Below the pieces are notes generated by a model, which was given only the letters and a program-made list of their open reading frames with translations, was not told where the DNA came from and did not search any database. Positions 1 to 8,700 of a DNA stretch of 64,000 nt are shown here, piece after piece (within the stretch, counting starts at the first letter, position 1; each line of letters opens with the position of its first letter). The translations under genes and the position numbers were made by a program. Origin of the DNA: Rapidithrix thailandica (lineage in GTDB: Bacteria; Bacteroidota; Bacteroidia; Cytophagales; Flammeovirgaceae); contig NZ_JBDKWZ010000021.1 of NCBI RefSeq assembly GCF_039710355.1, forward strand, positions 1 to 64,000, given 5' to 3'.

Positions 1-65
1 TTATCAATTATCGCTCTAAGCTCGGATACTTCTTCTTGCAGTAATTTGACCCTGTACCTTTTCAT
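1..65 (-). CDS. IS630-like transposase, N-terminal start only (runs off window)
   Basis: Only the first 21 codons are inside the window, starting at the ATG at 65-63 and reading leftwards off the edge. The peptide begins MKRYRVKLLQEEVSEL, which resembles the N-terminus of IS630-family transposases (short basic beta-strand, then a helix before the helix-turn-helix). This is recognition from a very short stretch, so a different DNA-binding protein is possible. A transposase would fit the edge of a rearranged RHS array. No terminal inverted repeat could be identified in 66-244. Confidence 0.4.
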   Translation of the reverse strand, partial: MKRYRVKLLQEEVSELRAIID

Positions 66-244
66 CTTTTTTCTAAAGGTACTGAATTATTACGTTATTT
101 TAAATTTTACTTAACACTAGTTGAGAATGCCTGATGAATCTGACTGAACTGAAGAATAGAAATTTTCTATTTGGCTAACATATCCTAAACTCACATCCAC
201 AACATCACTCGTGAGAGAACACTAAATAAAGGTTTGCATATCAG

Positions 245-973
245 TTATTTAAATATTTCACATTTGAGACAATTTTCTAAATCCTTAGATAATATAAGCT
301 TTGGTGTTAATGTAAGATAAAGTTCAGACAAAGAAACTAATTTACATATTGACATGGGTAAAGTTTGAAGGGGGTTGCTTCCCAAGCCTAAGGATTGTAA
401 ACTTTTCAAACCCCCGATTTCCTCAGGTAGTTTTTCTATCCCATTATTACTCAGATTTAAATGTTTAAGATGCTCTAAATTAGAAATCTCTTTAGGTATT
501 GTTTCAAAATTACCATTTTGTATATCAATATATTCTAAATTTTCCCATGAACAAATAGCTTTAGGAAAAGCAGATAATCCTGAATTTGGAAACCAAACAG
601 ATTGAATATTAAGTAAAATAATATCTTCATCTATGCTAGAAAGACCCGAAAAAACAGCCAAATTCTTCAAACTTTCAAACTTACTGAAGTCCCTATCTAA
701 TTCTAATGGATTATCTACTGTAATTTCAATTACTTCAACCCAATTTAATGCATAAATCTCTTGGGGTAACTTGGATATATTGCCAGCAATTGACAAGTTT
801 TTGAGTTTCTCTGATTTTGGTTTTTTTAATACCTCATTAATTATTCGAGTATTATCAATCTTCTTAGCACTAAGGATCAATTGAATTGTATTTTCATCAA
901 TGTACTGGTAATTAGCTTGCGCATGAAGTTTTACTATAGTAAAGCAAAAACTAAGAATTAATAAATTTTTCAA
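245..973 (-). CDS. Secreted leucine-rich-repeat protein, candidate immunity for tip A
   Basis: The reading frame extends to an ATG at 1054 inside the upstream gene. I place the start at the TTG at 973, just after the upstream stop (981), because it gives a clean signal peptide (LKNLLILSFCFTIVKLHAQA). The mature part contains several LRR units of the plant/bacterial type, with LxxLxLxxNxLxxLPxxI spacing, for example LNLSNNGIEKLPEEIGGL. LRR proteins bind other proteins; no enzymatic motif is visible. It lies 7 bases behind a papain-like RHS tip, the slot where immunity genes sit in the other cassettes here, so an immunity role is inferred from position only. The start codon is uncertain. Confidence 0.65.
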   Translation of the reverse strand: MKNLLILSFCFTIVKLHAQANYQYIDENTIQLILSAKKIDNTRIINEVLKKPKSEKLKNLSIAGNISKLPQEIYALNWVEVIEITVDNPLELDRDFSKFESLKNLAVFSGLSSIDEDIILLNIQSVWFPNSGLSAFPKAICSWENLEYIDIQNGNFETIPKEISNLEHLKHLNLSNNGIEKLPEEIGGLKSLQSLGLGSNPLQTLPMSICKLVSLSELYLTLTPKLILSKDLENCLKCEIFK

Positions 974-980
974 TAGTAGA

Positions 981-1649
981 TTATTTAAAATTCGTTCCAA
1001 GTATTGTTTGATAACCACGAGAAAAATTATATACTCCTTGATTATTGAATCCAAATGTACTAGTAGCTGTATAACTTTTATTAGGATAAGGCACTTGATG
1101 CCAATATGTTAAGCCTATTATCCTACCATTTGAATCACGATTATAATGAAGAAAAATAGCAGCATGCCATGACACTCCTGTTCCATCAGGTCCAGGAGTT
1201 TGACTTAGTCTTAGTACAGCTCCAGGACTAAGCAAACCATTTCTTATGCTATTTTCGTCTATTATATTACCATAACCTAACGCAGAAAGTACACCAGCTG
1301 CAAATTGATTTCCTTTTCCTTGCCACTTGCTGTATAATGAATTTGACATAAGCATTTTGCCTAAAACATCATTCCCATAAACATATTCCATAGCTTTATC
1401 TACTCTGTTAAAAGTGGTTGGAGAACAATTGTTTCCATTGAATTTAGTAGCACCCCATCTTGGATTTTGACTTTGAGAATAAGTAAGATACTTTCCTACT
1501 AAATTATTGAATAGACCAGTACTTGAAGACAAAGCTAGCCCTTCTTTAATACCACCATTAACAAATGGAATTTGGTTCAGTATTTCATAACGGTCGTAAA
1601 AACTCAATTCAAGCCCCATACCAGATAGATACTGCTCTAAAGTTTCCAT
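981..1649 (-). CDS. Displaced RHS tip A: papain-like (CHAP/NlpC-type) toxin domain
   Basis: This 222-aa frame is the C-terminal tip of an RHS protein whose core is no longer attached. The order of key residues fits a papain-fold amidase or peptidase: Cys in NCSPTTF (about residue 75), His in SWHAAIFLHY (about 160), then a polar residue after GLTYWHQ. Such domains in polymorphic toxins cleave peptidoglycan or host amide bonds; the substrate here is not predictable. The conserved RHS core end (DPDGG) lies just upstream at 1715-1725 but in another frame, separated by a run of eight G. Translation from the internal ATG at 1649 is possible but unproven, so this may be a silent cassette. Confidence 0.6.
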   Translation of the reverse strand: METLEQYLSGMGLELSFYDRYEILNQIPFVNGGIKEGLALSSSTGLFNNLVGKYLTYSQSQNPRWGATKFNGNNCSPTTFNRVDKAMEYVYGNDVLGKMLMSNSLYSKWQGKGNQFAAGVLSALGYGNIIDENSIRNGLLSPGAVLRLSQTPGPDGTGVSWHAAIFLHYNRDSNGRIIGLTYWHQVPYPNKSYTATSTFGFNNQGVYNFSRGYQTILGTNFK

Positions 1650-1992
1650 ATTATCTCCAGGATCAGCAACTAATACTATATTTCCATTTCCATCTTCTTC
1701 AGGATGCCACCCCCCCCATCCGGGTCAACACCATTCACCGGACTATTCCCCATCCCCACATAAGGCGAAGCAAACTGCCTGGCCGGATCCGTACTCAACC
1801 ATCTTCCTACTTTCCCATCATACATCCTAGCCTCAAACGCATTCCAGCCGGTCTCTTGGTCTTTTTCGGCAAAGTTTCCTGCGGACGGCTAGTCTGGTAG
1901 TCGTAGCGGCCTTTGTCCACTCCTTCTAAGTGAAGTTCTTGCAAGATACTACCGTAGGGGTACTCATCCAAGGTGGAGAGCACTTCCAATAA
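1650..1992 (-). pseudogene. RHS core 3' fragment leading tip A (two frame disruptions)
   Basis: Translated on the minus strand, 1989-1894 matches the intact RHS protein (LDEYPYGSILQELHLEGVDK versus LDYYPYGSILQELHLEGVDK). It then meets a 14-base insertion at 1880-1893 that shifts the frame. Beyond it the match resumes as GWNAFEARMYDGKVGRWL and GMGNSPVNGVDPDGG. A second shift falls in the C8 run at 1710-1717 (G8 on the coding strand): one extra G would join the core to tip A. It is a displaced donor-type or remnant cassette lacking the rest of the shell. Similarity stops near 1990. Confidence 0.75.
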
Positions 1993-2100
1993 GGAATTTG
2001 CAAGTTATAAAATTCAAAATCAAACCTTTCTTTAAAAGGAAATACCGAAACCTTCTTGACAACTTTGTCAGGGATTTGTTACTTTTAAATAGACTCTCCT

Positions 2101-2345
2101 AAAAGTCCCGGAGGGACGCCATCCAATAGTTCAGGGAGCAGCCCTGAAATAACCATAGGAAATGTAGCCATAGCTCCGAAGGGGCGAAATACAATAACGA
2201 GCCTGGGATTAAAAGATATCCCGCCCTTTCAGGGCTGGGATGGAATCTCCCTTTTTTTCAAGGGCTGCTCCCTTGGCTATGTGATTTGGCCCCTTTGGGG
2301 CTGAGAGGTTATTTGGCCGTTCGGACTCTTTAGACCTCTAAAGGG
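2101..2345. repeat. Cluster of GC-rich short palindromes (REP-like)
   Basis: This gene-free stretch contains at least five perfect or near-perfect hairpins: GTCCCGGAGGGAC (2105-2117), TTCAGGG/CCCTGAA around AGCAG (2130-2148), GCTCCGAAGGGGC (about 2173-2185), CAAGGG/CCCTTG around CTGCT (2259-2275) and GCCCCTTTGGGGC (2289-2301). The second and fourth are near inverted copies of each other, giving the block a rough overall symmetry. Similar GC-rich palindromes are scattered between genes in many Bacteroidota genomes. Their role is unknown. Here they separate two RHS cassettes. Confidence 0.6.
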
Positions 2346-2368
2346 TGGGAAGTTTGGATTTATTCCCA

Positions 2369-2409
2369 ACTTTCCCAGCATACATCCTCAGCTCAAACGC
2401 ATTCCAGCC
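2369..2409 (-). pseudogene. 41-base RHS core scrap
   Basis: On the minus strand this reads GWNAFELRMYAGKV, the same hyperconserved pre-tip segment found in the intact RHS protein (GWNAFELRNYDPVIG) and in the other cassettes. Nothing of a tip remains attached. It marks a fourth, almost erased recombination point between cassettes A and B. Confidence 0.6.
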
Positions 2410-2452
2410 AGGCTGTCTAAACCTGGCTAATATTTTTAAATGATTTTGTTTA

Positions 2453-2794
2453 CTACTCTTTCAAAACAACCATTTTATTTTTTACCAATTTACTATAACG
2501 GCCTAAATTCCAATTGGAGTTGATAAATATTGTATCTCTATTTTCCTTCACATTAAACTCTATATTTTTGTAGGTAGCATCATTTAAATGCACCACAAAC
2601 ACATCTAGTGTATCCTGCTTAGTACTTATTTTAAATTCGTACTTATAATTATCAATACCTGTCTTGTATAAATCATAATAAAGTGTTCCGTTTGTATTTA
2701 TCGGTGCCAATTCCACCTTGTGAACAAAATCTTTTTGTTCTCCACAACCTATGAAAAATAAAGTAGAAAGGATATATAGCGCATTTTTACTCAT
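2453..2794 (-). CDS. Small lipoprotein, candidate immunity for tip B
   Basis: This 113-aa protein has a lipoprotein signal peptide (LYILSTLFFIGC, with Cys about residue 17). The mature part is a short beta-rich domain with no family I recognise. Its ATG lies 5 bases after the stop of displaced RHS tip B, so the two are probably translated together. A periplasm-facing lipoprotein right behind a toxin tip is a standard position for an immunity protein. The role is inferred from context. Confidence 0.6.
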   Translation of the reverse strand: MSKNALYILSTLFFIGCGEQKDFVHKVELAPINTNGTLYYDLYKTGIDNYKYEFKISTKQDTLDVFVVHLNDATYKNIEFNVKENRDTIFINSNWNLGRYSKLVKNKMVVLKE

Positions 2795-2799
2795 AGTGA

Positions 2800-3477
2800 T
2801 TAATGCAAAACTTTTGCGTTAGAAGGCATGTCGTTAAACCATGCATTTCGATTAAATACATAATTCGAAAAATGCCACTTAGTATACTTCCATCCTCCGA
2901 TAATATTATTCCCGATATCCTTCCATTCGAATGCAGTGCCAGGTCGACCTCTTAGCGCATCAAGCATCCTCCCACTTTGTCTATCATTAATTATTAATCC
3001 TCTGATTTCATTGGCAGTAGTTATCGCACCAGCAGATCCAGGGCCCCATCTATTCGTCATTAAAACTGTTCCGATATGATGCTCAAGAGCATTATTAGCT
3101 TCTGTCCCATTAGCAATTGAGCTGTGTGTCCATTCTGAAATGTGGAAAGCATCACTTATTGGCAAACTGTTATCTATTAATGACGCTAACCACCCCTCAC
3201 GAGGAAAATCAAATGTGTTAGAAAGGTCAAAGAAATAATCACTGCCTAAACGAGAATTATTAAAGTACTCTAAAAACTTATCAAATCCACCAGCCTGTAT
3301 ACTTGAGCTAATTGCACCAATTACTGAAGGGTCAAGCGCATTGGCAGATAAGTGTGTAAAGCCATCAACCTCTGCTGAGCCATCTATCCAAACCACATCG
3401 TTTGTCTGATTATTTCTATACCAATCAAATCCACCATCAGGGTCAAAACGATTAACAGGATTGTTACCCATACCCAA
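2800..3477 (-). CDS. Displaced RHS tip B toxin with conserved core end
   Basis: The 225-aa frame opens inside the hyperconserved core end (GMGNNPVNRFDPDGG), so the junction between core and tip is in frame here. The same frame stays open upstream to about 3560 and includes GRWLTTDPYGQYFSPYLG. The tip (about residue 16 onwards) has a His/Glu-rich stretch (TEANNALEHHIGTVL, then ANEIRG) that loosely recalls DUF6973-type domains. I do not assign an activity. The lipoprotein behind it is the likely immunity partner. The segment is more AT-rich than the RHS core, as expected for an exchangeable tip. Confidence 0.6.
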   Translation of the reverse strand: MGMGNNPVNRFDPDGGFDWYRNNQTNDVVWIDGSAEVDGFTHLSANALDPSVIGAISSSIQAGGFDKFLEYFNNSRLGSDYFFDLSNTFDFPREGWLASLIDNSLPISDAFHISEWTHSSIANGTEANNALEHHIGTVLMTNRWGPGSAGAITTANEIRGLIINDRQSGRMLDALRGRPGTAFEWKDIGNNIIGGWKYTKWHFSNYVFNRNAWFNDMPSNAKVLH

Positions 3478-3800
3478 GTAGGGACTGAAATATTGCCCAT
3501 ACGGATCGGTAGTGAGCCAACGTCCTATTATAGGGTCATAATTTCTTAACTCAAACGCATTCCAGCCGGTCTCTTGGTCTTTTTCGGCAAAGTTTCCTGC
3601 GGACGGCTAGTCTGGTAGTCGTAGCGGCCTTTGTCCACTCCTTCTAAGTGGTGTTCTTGCAAGATACTGCCATAGGGGTACTCATCCAAGGCGGAGATTA
3701 CTTCCAGACGGGGGCTGTAGGTGATTTGCAGGTTGTCGAACGGGGACGCCCAGTCCATACGTCCACATCGCTTTTGTTGGGTACAAAGAATTCAATACCA
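3478..3800 (-). pseudogene. RHS core 3' fragment leading tip B (two 14-base insertions)
   Basis: This fragment matches the intact RHS protein from about SDVDVW, through DNLQITYSPRLEVISALD and GSILQEHHLEGVDKGRYDYQ, to GWNAFELRNYDPIIGRWL. Two 14-base insertions break the frame: CGGGGACGCCCAGT at 3741-3754 and TGCGGACGGCTAGT at 3598-3611 (plus-strand reading). The latter is identical in sequence and position to the one leading tip A. No start site for the core is present, so the fragment is displaced rather than an independent gene. Confidence 0.75.
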
Positions 3801-3936
3801 TCTATTTAACTTGTAATCAGTTAATTACACCGATAAAAAACATTAAAACCTCTAAAAATATAGCTATCATTCTGAGTAAGAATTTAATATTGACTTACAT
3901 AAAATGAATAAGCAATCGAAGACAAGTCAATAAATA

Positions 3937-4485
3937 CTAAATAGTTTCTGTTTGTAGCTTAACCCACCTAAAAAGCACCCAAATATATCTACTTCTTTCC
4001 TGTGAAAATTGGCCGCCATGAACCAGAGCATGAAAATCCAAATGTTCAGAATAGATTCTCGTAAAGTCTAATTTTGCAAGAAAAAGAGGAGAGTTTCCTA
4101 AATGACATACTTTGTAAATAACACAAGTAAGAGAATCACCTGAAGACAATTGATCTGTTAAAATTTTGGCCACATCATCATTAAAGTCAAAAACTTTAGC
4201 ATAGTGAGAATAATCTTCATTAGAAAAGCTAGTGCTACTAGCTGAACTACCAATTAGTTGACTTAACTCTTTCTCGTCCCGAAAAAACTCATGGCCACAT
4301 GATGAAAAAAAGAAAACATCACTTAAAAGTGCCTGATTAGCTTCAGACAATCGAGATGTATTAAACCTTTTAAAATCTCGAAAAACCATATCTTCAAGCA
4401 TTGCCTCACCTATAAACAAATAGGTAAGGTAGTTAAAAATAAGTAGTACCAATAAACCTTTAAAAACAGATTTCTTCTTAATCAT
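3937..4485 (-). CDS. Membrane-anchored protein, candidate immunity for tip C
   Basis: This 182-aa protein has one N-terminal membrane segment (GLLVLLIFNYLTYLFIG, about residues 10-26) and a soluble domain predicted on the outer face, with no family I recognise. It lies 14 bases behind the tip C frame and in the same direction. By position it is the immunity partner of that tip. Anchoring in the inner membrane would suit protection against a toxin acting in the periplasm or at the membrane. Confidence 0.6.
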   Translation of the reverse strand: MIKKKSVFKGLLVLLIFNYLTYLFIGEAMLEDMVFRDFKRFNTSRLSEANQALLSDVFFFSSCGHEFFRDEKELSQLIGSSASSTSFSNEDYSHYAKVFDFNDDVAKILTDQLSSGDSLTCVIYKVCHLGNSPLFLAKLDFTRIYSEHLDFHALVHGGQFSQERSRYIWVLFRWVKLQTETI

Positions 4486-4499
4486 ACGCCTCTTTTAAC

Positions 4500-5225
4500 C
4501 TAAAAATTTCCAGTACGCTTCGGTAAACTTTGATTAATCAAGTTGAGTTTCATTTCATGAGAATTTCCACTTCTACCTCCAATTCTGCCATATAGCCAAT
4601 TGGAGTTTCTCCCTGAGTTCAATAAAGTTTGCCCTGCTGGACTAATATGCCATAATACTTCATGCAAAATTTGGGAACCTATATTAAAATTGGTTCTATT
4701 GGGATCATAATCAGGCAAATCAGAGGGAATAAGAAAAAGGTGAGGACTCTTAGTTACGCCATAAATTTGCCCAACAGTATATGGACCACTTGCTGGAAAA
4801 TTTGGATCAACAATTGCTCCTCTAATATGTGTTCTAGAGTTAAGCACATCTAAAAATGAATTAGCAATAAATTGATCCTCAGCACCTAAATCAGAAATAT
4901 CCCACTCTCCATTGGGCTCTATGTAATATCGGGTTTCAACTTTAGTACTTTTTATACCAAACCACTCATGAATAAAGGTTTTATAATATGTCACTTCAAC
5001 ATCTATTTCTGCGACTGACACAGCATTGTCTAACCCAAATTTATCCGAAAAGATAGCATTAACATTTTTGGTTGCTATTTCTGCCGATTTTCTATTACCA
5101 AAAAACAACCAAGCTCCATCCAAATCAAACCCTATGATTGGATTATTTCCCATTCCCAAATAAGGAGACCAAAACTGACGATTTGGATCTACAGTAGTCC
5201 ACCTTCCTATTCTCCCATCATACAT
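4500..5225 (-). CDS. Displaced RHS tip C: putative zinc-peptidase-like toxin
   Basis: The 241-aa frame starts in the conserved pre-tip region (MYDGRIGRWTTVDP, then GMGNNPIIGFDLDG), after which comes a roughly 205-aa tip. Near residue 190 it carries ILHEVLWHISP, an HExxxH-like arrangement similar to the HEVxGH motif of putative metallopeptidase tips in other RHS proteins. Zinc binding and proteolysis are therefore possible but unproven. Core similarity stops just upstream, at about 5240, where a palindromic repeat begins, so no promoter or shell is attached. It is followed by a membrane protein as candidate immunity. Confidence 0.6.
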   Translation of the reverse strand: MYDGRIGRWTTVDPNRQFWSPYLGMGNNPIIGFDLDGAWLFFGNRKSAEIATKNVNAIFSDKFGLDNAVSVAEIDVEVTYYKTFIHEWFGIKSTKVETRYYIEPNGEWDISDLGAEDQFIANSFLDVLNSRTHIRGAIVDPNFPASGPYTVGQIYGVTKSPHLFLIPSDLPDYDPNRTNFNIGSQILHEVLWHISPAGQTLLNSGRNSNWLYGRIGGRSGNSHEMKLNLINQSLPKRTGNF

Positions 5226-5240
5226 CCTAGCTTCAAAGTC

Positions 5241-5290
5241 AAAAAGACTTGCGCGAGGGGGGATTACAAATCCGCGCCAGCGGGGGAGAT
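5241..5290. repeat. GC-rich palindromic intergenic repeat
   Basis: The block contains GGATTACAAATCC (5261-5273), a perfect hairpin, flanked by GCGCGAG and CGCGCCAGCGGGGG. Its composition differs sharply from the AT-rich tips on both sides. It lies exactly where RHS core similarity of cassette C ends, so it may mark a recombination or insertion boundary. Confidence 0.5.
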
Positions 5291-5296
5291 TATAAA

Positions 5297-5761
5297 CTAA
5301 TTACTGATTTTTTTAAGACCTTTTTCTTCATAGTCATCATACAAGTTCATTAACTCAGCATTATTCAATTCAATTTGTTTGATAACTATGCCGTTCTTAA
5401 AATTTTCAGGTACAGGAGATTTTTTCGTAGCGTAAATTTTTAATGTATCCCCATTTTGCTTGTAGAAAAAAGGAATTAACCCCTCATAAATATAATCAGT
5501 TGAGTTGTCTACTTGAAATGAGTCATTTGGATTCTCGGAAATTACAATTACTTGATGGTCTCCTGTCATTCCCCAACTTTTTAATTTAATAAAAATAGAG
5601 AAGTCACCATCTGATGAACGAATTTCAACTTTCCTTGTCGCAGGTTGACTTCTTCTTTCTATTCGATTCAGATAAAAATTAAGTATTCCACCAACACCAA
5701 GAAAAACCGTCAGTCCAATGATAATTAAATACGAAAGCTTAATCTTCATTCCTTTTGTCAT
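5297..5761 (-). CDS. Membrane-anchored small protein, candidate immunity of the intact RHS toxin
   Basis: This 154-aa protein has one N-terminal membrane segment (LSYLIIIGLTVFLGVGGIL, about residues 9-27) and a beta-rich soluble part. Its ATG overlaps the stop of the 1982-aa RHS gene by 4 bases (ATGA), a sign of translational coupling. A second ATG four codons on is an alternative start. No family is recognised. Position and coupling make it the probable immunity protein for the RHS tip in use. Confidence 0.65.
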   Translation of the reverse strand: MTKGMKIKLSYLIIIGLTVFLGVGGILNFYLNRIERRSQPATRKVEIRSSDGDFSIFIKLKSWGMTGDHQVIVISENPNDSFQVDNSTDYIYEGLIPFFYKQNGDTLKIYATKKSPVPENFKNGIVIKQIELNNAELMNLYDDYEEKGLKKISN

Positions 5762-8700
5762 CTATGTTTCCAGCCCATTTCAATCATTCGCCCGGCATAG
5801 GGGATTTCACCATAATAAGGAGCAGGCCCACATGCCCCATCATTTATAATAATATTATAAATAGCTCCCTTACTCAACTCACCATGAACATGGTAAGACC
5901 CTGCCAGTTTCATGTATCCTGTTAGCTTAAGGCTTGCTATTCCCAATTTACCCCTACTTGCATTATATCCTGCCAAAAAATTACCGGCTGATCTCGCAGT
6001 GGCATATCGGCCATATAATAACTTCCCTGTATTTATTCCGTATGGAGCCATATCAGAGTTCTCTTTTATATCGAATTTCTGAAACCTTTTTGAGGCATCT
6101 CTGATCTCTAACAAATTCATTCCTTTAGAAACCTCGTGTAAAGACTCTATTGTAGAATTCCAAGAATCTCCAAACATAATTCTTCCTCCATTTTGAAATT
6201 CATCCCAAAAGTATGTTTGTCCCATAAGCATACCACCTGCACCTGTATTTGAGGCTGAATAATTAGCTACAAGATGTGCTTGTGTGTCTTCAAAACTCAT
6301 ATTATGTTGGTAAACACCTAAATCGTCATCATCATAAACAGCCACAACATTCCCATCTTTGTCTGTATGAGTAGAGAATGGACTACCTCCATCGGGATCA
6401 ACTAAGTTTACAGGATCATTAGTCATTCCAATGTAAGGAGAAAAGCCAACCCGTTTAGGATCAACTGATAGCCATCGCCCAATAACAGGGTCGTAGTTTC
6501 GCAGTTCAAAAGCATTCCAGCCGGTTTCTTGGTCTTTCTCGGCAAAGTCCCCCTGGTAGTCATAACGGCCTTTGTCCACTCCTTCTAAGTGAAGTTCTTG
6601 CAAGATACTGCCATAGGGGTAATAATCCAAGGCGGAGATTACTTCCAGACGGGGGCTGTAGGTGATTTGTAAATTGTCAAACCATACGTCCACATCGCTT
6701 TCGTTGGCCACAAAGACTTTTACCGTGCCGCTTTGGCTGGCGGTCAGTTCCACCGGACTGGGGTTGATTTCGTACCAGCCGCCTTTGGCTGGGGTCACAT
6801 AGCTGGCCTGCTGGCTGATGGTTGTTCCGTTTTCGTCTTGCAGTTCGATCCGTAGATAGGCATGGGGCACCTGGCCTTCAGTGCTGCCTGGCATCGGGAA
6901 TACGCCAAAGGTGTTGAGCGGTTGGTCGATGCCATCTCCCCCGTTGCCCAACAGTTGGGTGTTATTGTACAGAGTTTTGTGCACCGGATCGGTTTCGTAA
7001 CGGAACATTACCGTGGCGCTGATCTTATCGCCCGGCTGTACACTAAATTCCTTGTAAGGGCCTACTGCCTGCAAATTTCCCGCATTCAGGCGGGCCGCTC
7101 CCGTACTGTTCTGATAGCCCTGGGAAGGATCGTGGCTCTCCCGGATATTTTGGAAGCCCAATTCGTTTTCCTCTTTGTCCAGCTGGTCCGCATCCACCGT
7201 GGCCAGGTAGTCCCATTCGGAGTGGCTTCTGTACACTGCCCGCACATTGCCCAGGTGATCTTTTTGCTCGTAACGCGCCTCCCAGCTCATCTCCTTGGCC
7301 AGATAATGGTAGGAACCCAGACGCCCTGCCCCGTAAATGGGAACTTCCAAAGGCATGGTCAGGTCCTGCACCGTTTCGTAAATACCCAACACACTGCCGC
7401 TGGCATCCCGTACATACCAGGTGGTTTTACCCGTCTCGTGATTGGTCTTTTTCTGCCGTAAGCCTTTGTCATCGTAGCCAAAGCTGACCTTTAACTGCCC
7501 GGAAGCGTCCCGCACGGCCAGTACTTTGCCCGTCACATCGTATTCCAGTTGCTGGGTTTGGGTCTCGCCCTGGTAGTGGCGGTTTTCCTCTATCAACTGC
7601 CCGATGGCGTTATAGTGATAGTTGGCATAATCGCTCACGGATTGTAAACGGTTGTTGGTCGTCTGGCTACCGGGAACGGTTTCATAGGTATAGGTAAACG
7701 CATCCGTAGCATAGGCCGCAGCCGGGTCGGCATAGTTTCGTTGCAAGTTCAGGATATTGCCGTTGAGGTCGTATTGCAAGCCCTGCAACTTGTACTTAAA
7801 GTTGTCCATCTGGGCATTCAGTCCGTTCAAAGTCCCGAAGTCGGCCTGTTTGAGTTGGTAGCGTTCGTCATACTGGTAGGCGTACAAGGAAGGAGCCTCC
7901 ATAACCTCAGGACTTTGCTCCGGCTTTAAGGTCTGCCAGGCCATGGTCCGGATATTTCCTCCGAAGTCTTCCTTCGCTTCCGCTGGTAAATTGCCTATTT
8001 CTTGGGTGAAGGCCGTGGCTCCTCCCGTATAATCCCCGGAGAAGTAGTCCAGCCGCATGCTGAATACATCCGGGGCAAAGTTGCCATCCTGGTCAGCACT
8101 ACTGTTCAAGCTGTTGATCCCTTTTAACCAACCTTGCAGGGTATATACATAATCCGTTCCTTGCAACTGGTCGGCCACTTCTACCCGCTTCAAGGGGCCG
8201 TGCAGGTAATAAATGTAGTTAGCTTGCCGTTGCCAATCCGTCCCGTTAAAACTGGTGGAGGCAGTGAACAGACGCTGATCGGCATCGTAGGTATAGCGAT
8301 GGTAAAACTCCTCTCCTACCACGCCTTTCTGATAGGCCACCTCGGTCACATTGCCAAAATAATCGTAGGTATAGTCCACTGTTTTCAAGCCCAGCCCTTC
8401 GATATATTGTACCATCCAGGTGGCCTGTCCCAGATCATTGTAACTGTACCAGGTTTTGTGCACCACCGGGCCATTGGGTTCCGGTTGGTATTCGGTGTAA
8501 GAGACCCCTCCCATGGTAAAATCCTGGCTGCGCCCCGAGCCTGCTACCGGCATATCGTAAGTCATACGATTCACCCCATAGCAATGGGCACGCTCCAGCC
8601 CCCCGGTCAAAGTCGTATTGCTATAGGCACTTTCGACCAGTGGGTTTCCAGCCGGATCCTTGGCCGCATGCAAGCTCTCCGAGCCCTCGGGATAGCAGTT

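Noticed and set aside
5758..6400. Assigning the RHS tip to polymorphic toxin type 44
   Set aside because: The segment GRYATARSAGNF felt familiar, but the residues I associate with that family are not clearly present.
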